64,000 nucleotides of DNA from JBIKLM01 sp044375105 (GTDB taxonomy: Bacteria; Planctomycetota; UBA1135; GCA-002686595), in contig JBILNK010000003.1 in the NCBI GenBank assembly GCA_044375105.1, positions 1-64,000 on the forward strand, given 5' to 3'. The stretch's first letter is position 1; every line of letters starts with the position of its first letter. Made by a program: the position numbers and the translations under genes. Of this stretch, positions 35,499 to 43,549 are shown piece by piece. Under the pieces are notes generated by a model, which saw only the letters and a list, made by a program, of their open reading frames with translations, made no database searches and was not told where the DNA came from.

Positions 35499-36895
35499 TG
35501 CCTGCTCCCCCGGCGCGACCGCCCGCAGGGAGCCTGGCTCCCGGCCCCGCGGCGGAATCCTTGACCGCATCCCCCGCGCGCGGCGCAGGCCTGCGGCGCG
35601 GCCTGGCGATGGGGCTGGTCCTGCTGCTCGGACTGGCTGCGGGCGCCTGCTTGGCGGCTCGCTTGCCAGAGGCCCCGGCCGAGGTCGAGGCGCCCGCGGC
35701 CCACTCGGCGCCGCCGGATCCCTGGAAAAGCCGCGGATTGGCTCCAGTTCGCTTGGCAGCGGCCGAGGGGCTGCTGAGACTCGAGGTCGAGCTGGCGCCC
35801 GGCCAGCGTGCCGTTGTGACGCGCGAAGGCGACGGCGTGCGTGTGTTGCTCCCCGGCGCGGCCCCGGAACTGCTCCCCTGGGTGCGCATCGATCCGCTGA
35901 CCGCCAACGGAGAGCTGCGCTTCGAGGGACGCAGTTATCCGGGCTCGCTGTTGATCGAGCCGCGGCCCGGCGGCGGGCTCGGCGCGCTCAACTGGGCGCC
36001 GCTCGAAGCCTACGTCGAGGGCGTCGTGGCCGCAGAGCTGGTGCTTTGGAACAGCAGCGCCGCGGCCATCCAGGCCCAGGCCATCGCGGCGCGCAGCTAT
36101 GCGGTCGCAACCCTGGAAGCCCGGGCCCTGGGCTCGCGCAGGCCCGAGCTCTGGGACGACACCCGCGACCAGGCCTACCGGGGCCGTTTTCTCCCGGACA
36201 GCGCCGCGCGCACCCGCGGGCTCGACCGCCTGCTGGCCGACTCCGTGGCCGGTTGCCGCGGCCTGGTGCTGGATTTCTCGGGCCGCGTCTTGGCGGCCCG
36301 CTACCACGCCTGCTGCGGCGGTCGCACCGCCGACGAGGCGGCGGTCTTCTCCGGGGTCTCTGGCCCGAGCCTCTCCGTAACCTGCGAACCCTGCCGCCAA
36401 GCGGGCGAACGCAGCATCCGCGAGGCCTCGACAGGACCTGGCTCCAGCCGGGCGCCGACAGCCGCGTCGAAGCGCACAGCAGGCCGGACGGCGTTCGATC
36501 CGAGCTGGAGCTTCACCGCCGCCCGCTCCGACCTGGACCGCTTGGCCAGAGAGCTCGGCCTCGGGGATCGCCTGCGGACCCTGACGCCGGTCAAACAGGA
36601 TGCCGCCCAGCGCTGGCTCGAGGTGGAACTGGTCGGCAACCAGGGCAAGCGCCGGCTGCCCTTCAACGAATTGCGCCGCCGCCTGGGCTTCGATCGCCTG
36701 CGCTCCGGACGCATCCTCAGCACCTGGCCGCGAGCCGGCGAGACGATCCAGGACGGCCTCTACTTCAGCGGCCTGGGCAACGGGCACGGCGTCGGCCTGT
36801 GCCAGCGTGGAGCGCTCGGTTACGCCGAGCTCGGGCTCGGCGCCGAGCGCATCCTGGCGCATTACTATCCCGGCGCCAGAATCCGCGGCATCTGA
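35498..36895 (+). CDS. SpoIID/LytB-domain protein, probable membrane-anchored peptidoglycan enzyme
   Basis: 465 residues. An N-terminal membrane segment (LAMGLVLLLGLAAGACLAA) anchors an extracytoplasmic protein. The SpoIID domain begins about residue 165: NWAPLEAYVEGVVAAELVLW contains the conserved catalytic-type glutamate, followed by IQAQAIAARSYAVATL, LAARYHACCGGRTADEAAVF and, near the end, GHGVGLCQRGALGYAELG. SpoIID family members are lytic transglycosylases or amidase enhancers; in non-sporulating bacteria they act in cell-wall remodelling. A stretch of about 40 Ser/Arg/Ala-rich residues (around 308-350) interrupts the domain. It is translationally coupled to ruvB, an unusual pairing. Confidence 0.85.
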   Translation: MPAPPARPPAGSLAPGPAAESLTASPARGAGLRRGLAMGLVLLLGLAAGACLAARLPEAPAEVEAPAAHSAPPDPWKSRGLAPVRLAAAEGLLRLEVELAPGQRAVVTREGDGVRVLLPGAAPELLPWVRIDPLTANGELRFEGRSYPGSLLIEPRPGGGLGALNWAPLEAYVEGVVAAELVLWNSSAAAIQAQAIAARSYAVATLEARALGSRRPELWDDTRDQAYRGRFLPDSAARTRGLDRLLADSVAGCRGLVLDFSGRVLAARYHACCGGRTADEAAVFSGVSGPSLSVTCEPCRQAGERSIREASTGPGSSRAPTAASKRTAGRTAFDPSWSFTAARSDLDRLARELGLGDRLRTLTPVKQDAAQRWLEVELVGNQGKRRLPFNELRRRLGFDRLRSGRILSTWPRAGETIQDGLYFSGLGNGHGVGLCQRGALGYAELGLGAERILAHYYPGARIRGI

Positions 36896-37037
36896 TCCGC
36901 GGCGCCGCCGGCGCGCCCCTGGACGCCCGCGCGGTTCGATGCGCCCCGGCGCGCACCGCAGCCCGGCCTCGGCCTGCACGCCAACGTCTCACCGGCGCGC
37001 CCCCCCGCACTCCGCACTCCGCAACCCGCCAGTCCCC

Positions 37038-38192
37038 GTGCCCCCCATTCAACAGGCCTTCCGCTTCGAGCTGCTGGCGCGCTGCCCTGCCACGCGGGCG
37101 CGGGTGGGTCGCTTCCACACGCCCCACGGGGCGCTCGAGACCCCGGCCTTCATGCCGGTCGGCACGCGCGGCTCGGTCAAGGGCCTGACGCCCGAACAGA
37201 TCGCGGCGACCGGCACGCGCATGCTGCTCGGCAACACCTACCACCTGGCCCTGCGGCCGGGCAGCGAAGTCGTCCGCGAGCTCGGTGGCCTGGCACGCTT
37301 CATGGCCTGGGACGGGCCGACGCTGACCGATTCAGGGGGCTATCAGGTGTTCAGCTTGGGCCACCTGGCGTGCATCGACGAGAGCGGCGTGCGGCTGCGC
37401 TCGGTGATCGACGGAGCGCCCTTCGACCTGTCCCCCGAGCGGGCCATCGAGATCCAGCTGGATCTCGGAGCGGACGTGATCATGGCCTTCGACCACTGCG
37501 CTGCGGATCCGCTCGACCGCCCCGGCGTCGAAGCCGCCGGCGAGCGCACGGCTCGCTGGCTGGAGCGCTGCGTGGCCCGCTGGCGGCGCGGGCTGGATGG
37601 GGACCGTCCCCAGGCCCTGTTCGGAATCGTGCAGGGCGGCGCGTTCCCGGATCTGCGCGCGCGCTCGCTGGCGCAGGTGACCGCCTTCGACCTGCCTGGC
37701 TACGCGGTGGGAGGGGTCAGCGTGGGCGAACACGACGGAGCCATGGAATTGGCGGTAGAAAGCGCCACACCCGGACTGCCGGAGGATCGACCGCGCTATT
37801 TGATGGGTGTGGGCACGCGGCGGCACTTCGCCATGGCGATCTCCCATGGCATCGACCTGTTCGACTGCGTCACCCCCACGCGGCACGGCCGCAACCATCA
37901 GGCCTACGTGGGCAGCGGGCGTCTCAACCTGCGCAACCAGCGTTTCGCCCGGGACAGCTCGCCGCTCGACCCCGAGTGCGACTGCCCGGTCTGCGCCCGC
38001 TACAGCCGGGGCTACCTGCGGCACCTGTGCAACAGCGGCGAGATGCTGGCCGGGACGCTGCTCTCCTGGCACAACCTGCGCACCTTCCAGCGCTGGATGG
38101 AGACGATCCGCGCGGCGATCCGCGCCGGCGACTTCGCCAGCCTGGCGAGCGCCTGGCGCGCTCCCGAGGAAGGCGCCCGAGAGCAAGCCTGA
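37038..38192 (+). CDS. tgt: Queuine/preQ1 tRNA-guanine transglycosylase
   Basis: Tgt swaps guanine at wobble position 34 for a queuine precursor in GUN-anticodon tRNAs. The proposed GTG start at 37038 gives 384 residues beginning PPIQQAFRFELLARCPATRA. Family blocks are present: THPHGALETPAFMPVGTRGS-like FHTPHGALETPAFMPVGT, MLLGNTYHLALRPG, LTDSGGYQVFSL (active-site Asp), GGVSVGEHDG and FDCVTPTRHGRNHQAYVG (second catalytic Asp). The zinc site is CDCPVCARYSRGYLRHLC plus a later His. Length fits the bacterial enzyme. A structured repeat (copy 4) begins 12 bases after the stop. Confidence 0.96.
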   Translation: MPPIQQAFRFELLARCPATRARVGRFHTPHGALETPAFMPVGTRGSVKGLTPEQIAATGTRMLLGNTYHLALRPGSEVVRELGGLARFMAWDGPTLTDSGGYQVFSLGHLACIDESGVRLRSVIDGAPFDLSPERAIEIQLDLGADVIMAFDHCAADPLDRPGVEAAGERTARWLERCVARWRRGLDGDRPQALFGIVQGGAFPDLRARSLAQVTAFDLPGYAVGGVSVGEHDGAMELAVESATPGLPEDRPRYLMGVGTRRHFAMAISHGIDLFDCVTPTRHGRNHQAYVGSGRLNLRNQRFARDSSPLDPECDCPVCARYSRGYLRHLCNSGEMLAGTLLSWHNLRTFQRWMETIRAAIRAGDFASLASAWRAPEEGAREQA

Positions 38193-38203
38193 AGAACCGA
38201 AGC

Positions 38204-38272
38204 GATCGGTTGGGACCGGGCCCGAGCCGTCCGATCAACCGGTCGGGTGGCCCTCGGCGGCCGCACGGAGGG
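38204..38272 (+). repeat. Structured intergenic repeat, copy 4 (divergent)
   Basis: An outer stem GATCGGTTG / CAACCGGTC (9 pairs, one G-U; 38204-38212 with 38236-38244) encloses CGGGCCCG. A second hairpin, CCCTC / GAGGG, follows at 38251-38272. The interval CCCGAGCCGTCCGATCAACC closely matches CCCGAGCAGTCAGACCAGCC of copy 2, at the same place relative to the outer stem. The apical part of the second hairpin is shortened. It starts 12 bases after the tgt stop codon. Confidence 0.5.
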
Positions 38273-38328
38273 AAACGTCCAGGCGCGCCGATCTTGCTCG
38301 CGCCTCGGACGGCGCGGGCCTCCGAACG

Positions 38329-38367
38329 GATCGGGTGGCGGCGGCCGGCCTGCGGGCCGGTCCGATC
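38329..38367. terminator. Nested inverted repeat between convergent genes
   Basis: Outer arms GATCGG (38329-38334) and CCGATC (38362-38367) enclose a perfect hairpin CCGGCC-TGCG-GGCCGG (38345-38360). The right arm overlaps the stop codon of the minus-strand gene ending at 38366. It is a probable bidirectional 3'-end structure and shares the stem-within-stem layout of the nearby structured repeat. Confidence 0.45.
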
Positions 38368-39706
38368 AGCCGCCGCGCGGAGTGGCCAGCACCTCGATGC
38401 GGCGCACGCTCAAGAGCAGCGGCAGGGCGCTGGCGTCGGGGTCGACCTCGGCCGAGTCCCGGCGGTCGCCGACCACGCCGAGTTCGCAGCCCACGAACAG
38501 CTCGAGGTCGTAGCGGCCGTCCGGGCACAAGATGTCGGCCGCCGCAGCGGTGCCGCGCCGCAGGCGATACTGCCGCGAGCCATCGGCGTTCTGGGTGCGT
38601 TCGAGGCGGCCACGCAGGTTGAAGCGCGCGTACAAGGGATCGCGGCTGACCAGCTCCTCCCACTGCCGTTCGCGGGCGCGCAGCAGCTCCTGCTGGCGCT
38701 GCAGCCGGGTTTCCTTCAGCAGCGCTTCGGTGCGATGGAGCTTCTCGAAGGCCGCCACCATCTCGAACTCCTTGGAGATCTCCGCGGCGGTCAGGAGGTC
38801 GGGATCCAGCTCCCGAGCGCGCTCGAGGGCGCGCCGCACGCTCTCGAAATCCGGCAGGTCTTTGCTGCGCTCGACGCCGAGCAGGGCTCGGGCCTCTTCG
38901 AGCGCGATCAGCGCGGGCGGCTTGATCCGGCTGGAGCTGGCCACCTGGGTGCCGGCGCCGCCCTGGCCCGGCGATTCGCGATCGCTGGCGGGGATCGGGG
39001 CTGGCCGCAGGGTCGCACCCTGCTCGGCGCGCTGCCACAGGGTCAGGCCGTCCTCGTTGCGCTCGATCGGCAAGACGCCCTCCGCCGGGATCCAGCCGAA
39101 GACCCCCGCGGGGCTCCATACCTTGACCCAATCGTCGGCTAGGGGGAGGCTCGCGTCGGCGCGCCCGATCACCGCCAAGCGATCCCCGAGCTTGAGCCGC
39201 TGCGCCAGCGGAAAGCTGTTGACCTCCGAGGAGGGCAGCGGGCGCATGTTGACGTTTTCCCTGGTGACCTCCATCACGTTGGGGCTCTCGGTGGCCGCCA
39301 GGAAGCGGCCGAAGACCCACACCGGGAAGCCGCCGGGCACATCGGCCTTGAGCCAGCCCGCCTGCTCTCCGTAGATGGCGACCAGGCTGCCCGGGGCCAG
39401 TTGGAGCAGTTCGTTGGCCTTGCGATCGGGCAGGTTGAGCAGCGGCTGAGGCTGGCTTCCAACCCGGGCGTAGCGCAGCGGGACGGCCTTGGCCGTGGCT
39501 TCGGCCGTCTGGGGGGCCGTGCCGACGGCCGGCGGGGCCTGTTCCGCGCCCGTCCCGACCGGCGCCTGCGCCGCGCCCGCCGAGGGCAGCCAGGTCAGCA
39601 GGCCGCACAGGGCCAGCCCGAGGCCCAGCTCCCAGACCAGGTGGCCCCCGGGACGGGTCGCGGGGAGGGACTCTGTGATGCAGTTCGGGGTTCCGGAGCT
39701 GGGCAT
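38366..39706 (-). CDS. Exported protein with probable bacterial SH3-like domains
   Basis: 446 residues from the ATG at 39706, which places a signal peptide (LVWELGLGLALCGLLTWLPS AGA) near the start. Two segments resemble bacterial SH3 repeats: LLQLAPGSLVAIYGEQAGWL with VWVFGRFL (about 85-120), and LKLGDRLAVIGRADASLPLA with VFGWIPAEGV (about 160-200). A charged helical region (about 290-345, EKLHRTEALLKETRLQRQQE) likely forms a coiled coil, followed by a beta-rich tail. SH3-like domains often bind peptidoglycan or peptides. The domain call is by pattern only and the function is unknown. A double hairpin overlaps the stop. Confidence 0.65.
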   Translation of the reverse strand: MPSSGTPNCITESLPATRPGGHLVWELGLGLALCGLLTWLPSAGAAQAPVGTGAEQAPPAVGTAPQTAEATAKAVPLRYARVGSQPQPLLNLPDRKANELLQLAPGSLVAIYGEQAGWLKADVPGGFPVWVFGRFLAATESPNVMEVTRENVNMRPLPSSEVNSFPLAQRLKLGDRLAVIGRADASLPLADDWVKVWSPAGVFGWIPAEGVLPIERNEDGLTLWQRAEQGATLRPAPIPASDRESPGQGGAGTQVASSSRIKPPALIALEEARALLGVERSKDLPDFESVRRALERARELDPDLLTAAEISKEFEMVAAFEKLHRTEALLKETRLQRQQELLRARERQWEELVSRDPLYARFNLRGRLERTQNADGSRQYRLRRGTAAAADILCPDGRYDLELFVGCELGVVGDRRDSAEVDPDASALPLLLSVRRIEVLATPRGG

Positions 39707-40115
39707 GGCGGGGAGCGCGGGACGTGAACAGCGACCAAGATAGCCCCTCGGCCCGAGGACCGGTCCCACGGCGGCCTTGTCCCGGCCCGCTTTCCGATCC
39801 AAAGTCATGCCCGAGGGGACTACGCCCCCGGCCCCGTGGCCCGACGGGGCGATCGTTCCAGCGCCCGAGCGGCGCCGCCCCGAACCGCATCCAGGGGGCG
39901 CTGCTTCCCCAGCAAGGGCCCCGACCCGTCCCCATGATCCCGCCGGCCCCGCTGCCGCACGCCGGGGAACCGGCCCCCGCGCCTGCGGACCTCGGCTTCG
40001 GGGTGCGGCTCGAAGCCTGCCGTCCGACAGACTGCTCGACCCAAGACGCGGGGACCGCCCCCTGGGCAAACCCAGGCCCTGCGGTTCCGCCTCCCGCGAC
40101 CCAACGCCCCGACCG
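39707..40115. other. Divergent intergenic region upstream of panD
   Basis: About 409 bases between the SH3-like gene (minus) and panD (plus). It contains a perfect hairpin CCTGGG-CAAA-CCCAGG (40061-40076), 40 bases before the panD start, which could affect translation or leader folding. No gene or clear promoter was recognised. Confidence 0.45.
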
Positions 40116-40493
40116 ATGGCCCTGCGCTTCTATCTGAATTCCAAGATCCACCGGGCCCGAGTCACGGAGGCCAACCTCAACTACGTGGGGTCGGTCACCA
40201 TCGACGAGGACCTGATGGACCTGGCGGACATCCGCGAATACGAGCAGGTGCACGTGGTCGACATCACCAACGGCGCCCGGCTGACCACCTACGCGATCAA
40301 AGGCGAGCGCGGCAGCGGCATCATCGGGATCAACGGTGCCGCCGCCCACCTGGTGCACGAGGGCGACGACGTGATCCTGATGACCTACAGCATGTCGGAG
40401 CGGGAGGTCGAGCCGACCACGGTGTTGGTGGACGAGCAGAACCGGTTCGTGCGCTTCCTGGTCGAGAAGCCGCGCACGGTGCCGACCTTCTAG
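40116..40493 (+). CDS. panD: Aspartate 1-decarboxylase (precursor)
   Basis: PanD makes beta-alanine for pantothenate and coenzyme A. It is a pyruvoyl enzyme that cleaves itself at a Gly-Ser bond. The 125-residue protein carries NYVGSVTID with the expected Gly25-Ser26 cleavage site. The conserved [20 protein letters not shown] (with the catalytic Tyr), [19 protein letters not shown] and the C-terminal tail fit the family and length. The start at 40116 aligns with the family N-terminus ([20 protein letters not shown]). No panB or panC is adjacent. Confidence 0.96.
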   Translation: MALRFYLNSKIHRARVTEANLNYVGSVTIDEDLMDLADIREYEQVHVVDITNGARLTTYAIKGERGSGIIGINGAAAHLVHEGDDVILMTYSMSEREVEPTTVLVDEQNRFVRFLVEKPRTVPTF

Positions 40494-40578
40494 AGTCGCG
40501 GAGGTGTTCACGCTGGGCGCGCGTCGATCGGGATCGGCGCGGCGTCGGATCGGGCCCCCAGGGAGTCTTCGACCGGCG

Positions 40579-40616
40579 GAGCGCGGGCGCCGGGGATGAG
40601 CGCGGGCGCCGGGGAT
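40579..40616. repeat. Perfect 19-bp tandem duplication
   Basis: GAGCGCGGGCGCCGGGGAT occurs twice in a row (40579-40597 and 40598-40616) in the space between panD and comF. Confidence 0.85.
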
Positions 40617-40721
40617 GCGCCCGCGGGCCGGCGGCCGGAGCGCACCGGACCGCCGAGCTCGGAAGACGGATTGCCGAGGACCGAGCTCCGGTCGCAGCCG
40701 ATCGGCGTGCTCCGCGCGGGG

Positions 40722-41768
40722 TCAGGCTTCGGGCCATGGATCGGCGGCGAGGCCCAGGGCTCGGTGCCGGTCTTCGGCGCGCGCCAAGAGCGCCAGGAAC
40801 ACGGGCACCCCTCGGCCAGCCCCCAGGGCCAGGGCCGCTTCGCGGGCCGTGGCCAGGGAGGTCCCCACATCGTCGACCAGCAGCCAGGCGGGCGCGCCGG
40901 ACCCGCGGCGCCGGCGGAAGGCACCGCGCACGTTTTCAGCCCTCCCGGCGGCGCCGGGCGAGCCCTGGGGCAAGGTTGGCCGGCAGCGCTCCAGGGCCGG
41001 GGCGAAGGTCAGCCCCAAAGCCTCCGCGAGGCTCTCGGCGAGCAAGCGGGCCTGGTCGTAGCCGCGCTCGAGGCGCCGCGCTGGATGCAATGGGACCGCA
41101 GTCACGAGCAGCCCGCCGGGCAGAGGCAAGCGCCGCACCTTTCGTGCCAGGGACCAGCCGAGGCGCCGCGCCAGCTCGGGCCGGCCGCCATGTTTGAGGG
41201 CCAAGATCCATTCGCGCAGCGCGGCGCGCGAATCGGAGCGCGCTTGCTGGTCCGTCAGCCCCTCCGCAGCGGGCCCGTCCGGGCCCGGGCGGGGCTGTGT
41301 CTGGACGTAGTCGTCCAAGCAGACGGCACCGGCGAAGGGCGGGGGGTCCCGGCGACAGCGGGCGCAAACCCGCTCCGCGGCCCGCAGCCCGGCGAACGCC
41401 GCGGGCAGGCCCAAGGCGCACAAGTTGCAGCGCGGCGGCCCCTCCCCGGCCGGCTCGAAGCAGCAGGTCGAGCAGATGCCGCCCGCCGCGGGATTGCGGC
41501 ATAACCAACACAGCTCCGGGTAGAGCAGGCACGCCAGGCTCGCCAGAGCAGGTCTCCACCAGCGTCCGATCCAACGGGGGTCCCGCACCGTGCGGCCCTC
41601 AGGCTCCGCCTGATCGGCGCACCCGGCGCCATCCCACCGGATCCGCGGGTCGCCCGCCGACTGCAGCGGTCCGTCGCGCTTGCCGCGGGCGCTTGGGTCC
41701 GCGGGCGCAGCCTCCAAGGAACTGGGGGGTGGATCGGTGGATTCGGGCCGAAGGTAAAGCGCGGCCAT
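40722..41768 (-). CDS. comF: ComF-family phosphoribosyltransferase-like protein
   Basis: 348 residues. ComF proteins are linked to DNA uptake in competent bacteria but occur widely. An N-terminal zinc-binding region has cysteine pairs (CWLCRNPAAGGICSTCC, CNLC, CARC). The phosphoribosyltransferase domain follows, with VTAVPLHPARRLERGYDQAR and the PRPP loop WLLVDDVGTSLATAREAAL. An N-terminal extension of about 80 Pro/Asp/Arg-rich residues precedes the usual start, so a later start codon is possible. It is convergent with panD across about 228 bases holding a 19-bp tandem duplication. Its activity in competence is not shown by the sequence. Confidence 0.85.
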   Translation of the reverse strand: MAALYLRPESTDPPPSSLEAAPADPSARGKRDGPLQSAGDPRIRWDGAGCADQAEPEGRTVRDPRWIGRWWRPALASLACLLYPELCWLCRNPAAGGICSTCCFEPAGEGPPRCNLCALGLPAAFAGLRAAERVCARCRRDPPPFAGAVCLDDYVQTQPRPGPDGPAAEGLTDQQARSDSRAALREWILALKHGGRPELARRLGWSLARKVRRLPLPGGLLVTAVPLHPARRLERGYDQARLLAESLAEALGLTFAPALERCRPTLPQGSPGAAGRAENVRGAFRRRRGSGAPAWLLVDDVGTSLATAREAALALGAGRGVPVFLALLARAEDRHRALGLAADPWPEA

Positions 41769-41924
41769 GGGGCTCGAGCGGGTCGGATCAGGCTGGCCCG
41801 GGGTAAGGGCGGCCGCGGCACGAGCGCCGCAGCATGAAGCCCTAGACCGATCCCATCCGCCTCGGTTTCAGAGCGGCAGGGATTCCCGGGCGAAGGCGGC
41901 CGGAAAACGAGGTGTCCGCGCGCT

Positions 41925-42551
41925 TCAGCCCGGCGGACGGCGCTGCGCCAGCAGATCCTGCTCGTGGGTTTCGAAGCTTTCCTCCTCGAACCCGGTTTCC
42001 GCGGAAGCGGCGGGCGCGAGGTCGGCTCGGCGACCTGAACCAACGCGCAGCGCGGGCAGACCGACCCGCTCGCGGACCCGCTGGGCGTACTGCAGCACCG
42101 TGTCCTCCGGCGCCGCTTCGACCCCGAACAGCTCGCCGACCTCGCGAGCGAGCTTCGAGTCGGCATCCAAGGAGACGGCGTTCTCCAGCAGGTGCTGGCG
42201 GACCGAGCGCTGGAATTGACTGCGCGCGAACCACCAGCCGAGCACCTCCAGCAGCACCAGCAGAGCCGCGATCGCCCCGGCCCAGAACAGCGGGAACTGG
42301 CGCTGATCGGGGGGGATCGGCTCGAAGTGGCCGGCCAGCTGGGCGGCGAATCCCAGCACCAGCAGCAGGAATCCGATCGACAGCTGGACGCGCTGGAAGA
42401 TGAAGCTGCGGATCGTGACCAGCGGCCGGTTCTGGCCTCCCAAATGGGCCGCGATCAGCTCGCGGGGCGGGCGCATCAGCAGGGTATTGCCGAGCAAAAG
42501 GCACCCGAGGATCGCGAGCAGCAGCCCCACCGCCTGCCAGTCGGTGGCCAT
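41925..42551 (-). CDS. Small membrane protein of unknown function
   Basis: 208 residues from the ATG at 42551; an ATG at 42614 would add 21 residues. Three hydrophobic stretches are visible: VGLLLAILGCLLLGNTLLM, LSIGFLLLVLGFAAQLAG and LFWAGAIAALLVLLEVLGWW. The C-terminal half (about 120-208) is hydrophilic and acidic (DADSKLAREVGELFGVEAAP, SAETGFEEESFETHEQDLLA) and is likely cytoplasmic. No family recognised. The gene is minus-strand, followed by comF, with a long intergenic region upstream. Confidence 0.65.
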   Translation of the reverse strand: MATDWQAVGLLLAILGCLLLGNTLLMRPPRELIAAHLGGQNRPLVTIRSFIFQRVQLSIGFLLLVLGFAAQLAGHFEPIPPDQRQFPLFWAGAIAALLVLLEVLGWWFARSQFQRSVRQHLLENAVSLDADSKLAREVGELFGVEAAPEDTVLQYAQRVRERVGLPALRVGSGRRADLAPAASAETGFEEESFETHEQDLLAQRRPPG

Positions 42552-42914
42552 GGCAAGGTCCCCCTGGATTCCAGGAAGCGCGGCGTTCCAGCGATCGGTC
42601 ACGGTCGGCGGCATGGGTCGATGGAGCGGGGCAGCGGGGCCAAGCGGGCAGCCCGCTCGATGGATGCTCGGGCGTTCCCGCTCGCCCAGGGCGATCGAAA
42701 GCGCTCCGCAGCGCAACGGAGACCGGAGCATCGCGTGGGGTCCTGGACCCGCACCGATCGGCGGGATCGCCTGGCCGGCGGATCGCCACCAAACTCCGAT
42801 CTACGCCCTGGACGGCAGGATGCTTCGGAGTCGGGCGCGGAGAGCGGCGTTGGCTGTGTTCGATTCATGACGGAGCCGGCCCGAACCGAGCGGCTGGAGG
42901 AGCCAGCGCCGCAA

Positions 42915-42936
42915 TCCGGGGGGAATTGCCCCCGGA
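42915..42936. terminator. Perfect 8-bp hairpin
   Basis: TCCGGGGG, loop GAATTG, CCCCCGGA. There is no adjacent T-run and no gene end nearby on either strand, so it may instead be a protein-binding palindrome. Confidence 0.35.
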
Positions 42937-43188
42937 GCGCCAAACTAGGCGGGCAGCCCCGCAGGGGCAAGCGCGTCCACCCCTACCTGGCCAAAATGCC
43001 GGACCGCTGCGGGCCCCTGCCCCTCCCCGCGCAGGGCCAACCGGCCAGGCCCCCCGCGGCTCGGCAATTGCAGATTGGCTGCGTACCCTCGCGTTGCGCG
43101 GATGCAGCTCCACCGCCATTCCCGCCCTCCCCGGGCTCGACGGTTTCCGCCCCCCCGGCTTCGAAGCCCGCGACCGCTGCCCCTCGCA

Positions 43189-43275
43189 GGCTGAGAAAAA
43201 AACCAGCGGGCTGCGCCCGAGCGCTCTCACCAGCCACTCGGCAATCCCTTGGGCCGCCATCCGGCGGCCGCAGGG
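43189..43275 (+). repeat. Structured intergenic repeat, copy 1
   Basis: Aligned gaplessly with copy 2 over 87 nt (66 identities by hand count). The order is GGCTG (43189-43193), a 13-base A-rich spacer, the hairpin CGGGC-TGC-GCCCG (43207-43219), CAGCC (43231-43235, pairing with the first GGCTG), then a second hairpin GGCCGCC-ATCC-GGCGGCC (43252-43269). The second hairpin is extended by TTCC/GGGA-type pairs: C43248-G43274 here replaces T-A in copy 2. No gene end is nearby on this strand; the next plus gene starts 275 bases downstream. Confidence 0.65.
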
Positions 43276-43549
43276 CTCGGAGGCGCTCTGCTCTACATCG
43301 CACCCGACCCGGGGCCTGCCCGCCGGTCCTGGCTTCGCCTTGCGATCGCGGCCGCAGAGTGGTGGTTCGCGCCCGGCGGATCCCGCCCCGTTGCAGCGGG
43401 CGCGCGCAGCGCGCGAAGGCATGCACCGCCTCCCGGAACTTTCTTGTCACCCCCGCGAGCTCTTTACCAGCGCGCGGGCCGAGCGGCGTCCGCGAACGTG
43501 CTGCCCGAAGTCGCCGCCCGCCCCCACCGGACGGCCCTCCCTCCCGACC

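Larger units (their letters stand above)
42552..43549. other. Long divergent intergenic region with repeat copy 1
   Basis: About 1 kb with no supported gene. It carries the structured repeat copy 1 (43189-43275, plus strand) and a hairpin TCCGGGGG-GAATTG-CCCCCGGA (42915-42936). A run of seven A's just before the repeat hairpin is unusual for the genome. Open frames here run on both strands but lack composition or similarity support. Promoters for the two divergent genes should lie here. Confidence 0.5.

Noticed and set aside
30902..36895. A plus-strand frame of about 2000 codons without a stop
   Set aside because: It runs antisense to the lipoprotein gene and only its last part (from 35498) matches a real gene. 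Long open frames are expected by chance at this GC content.
43150..43170. GGCTTCGAAGCCC resembling a tRNA T-arm or a self-complementary site
   Set aside because: No cloverleaf forms around it; similar short TCGAAGCC strings occur near 40010 and 57057 without consistent context.
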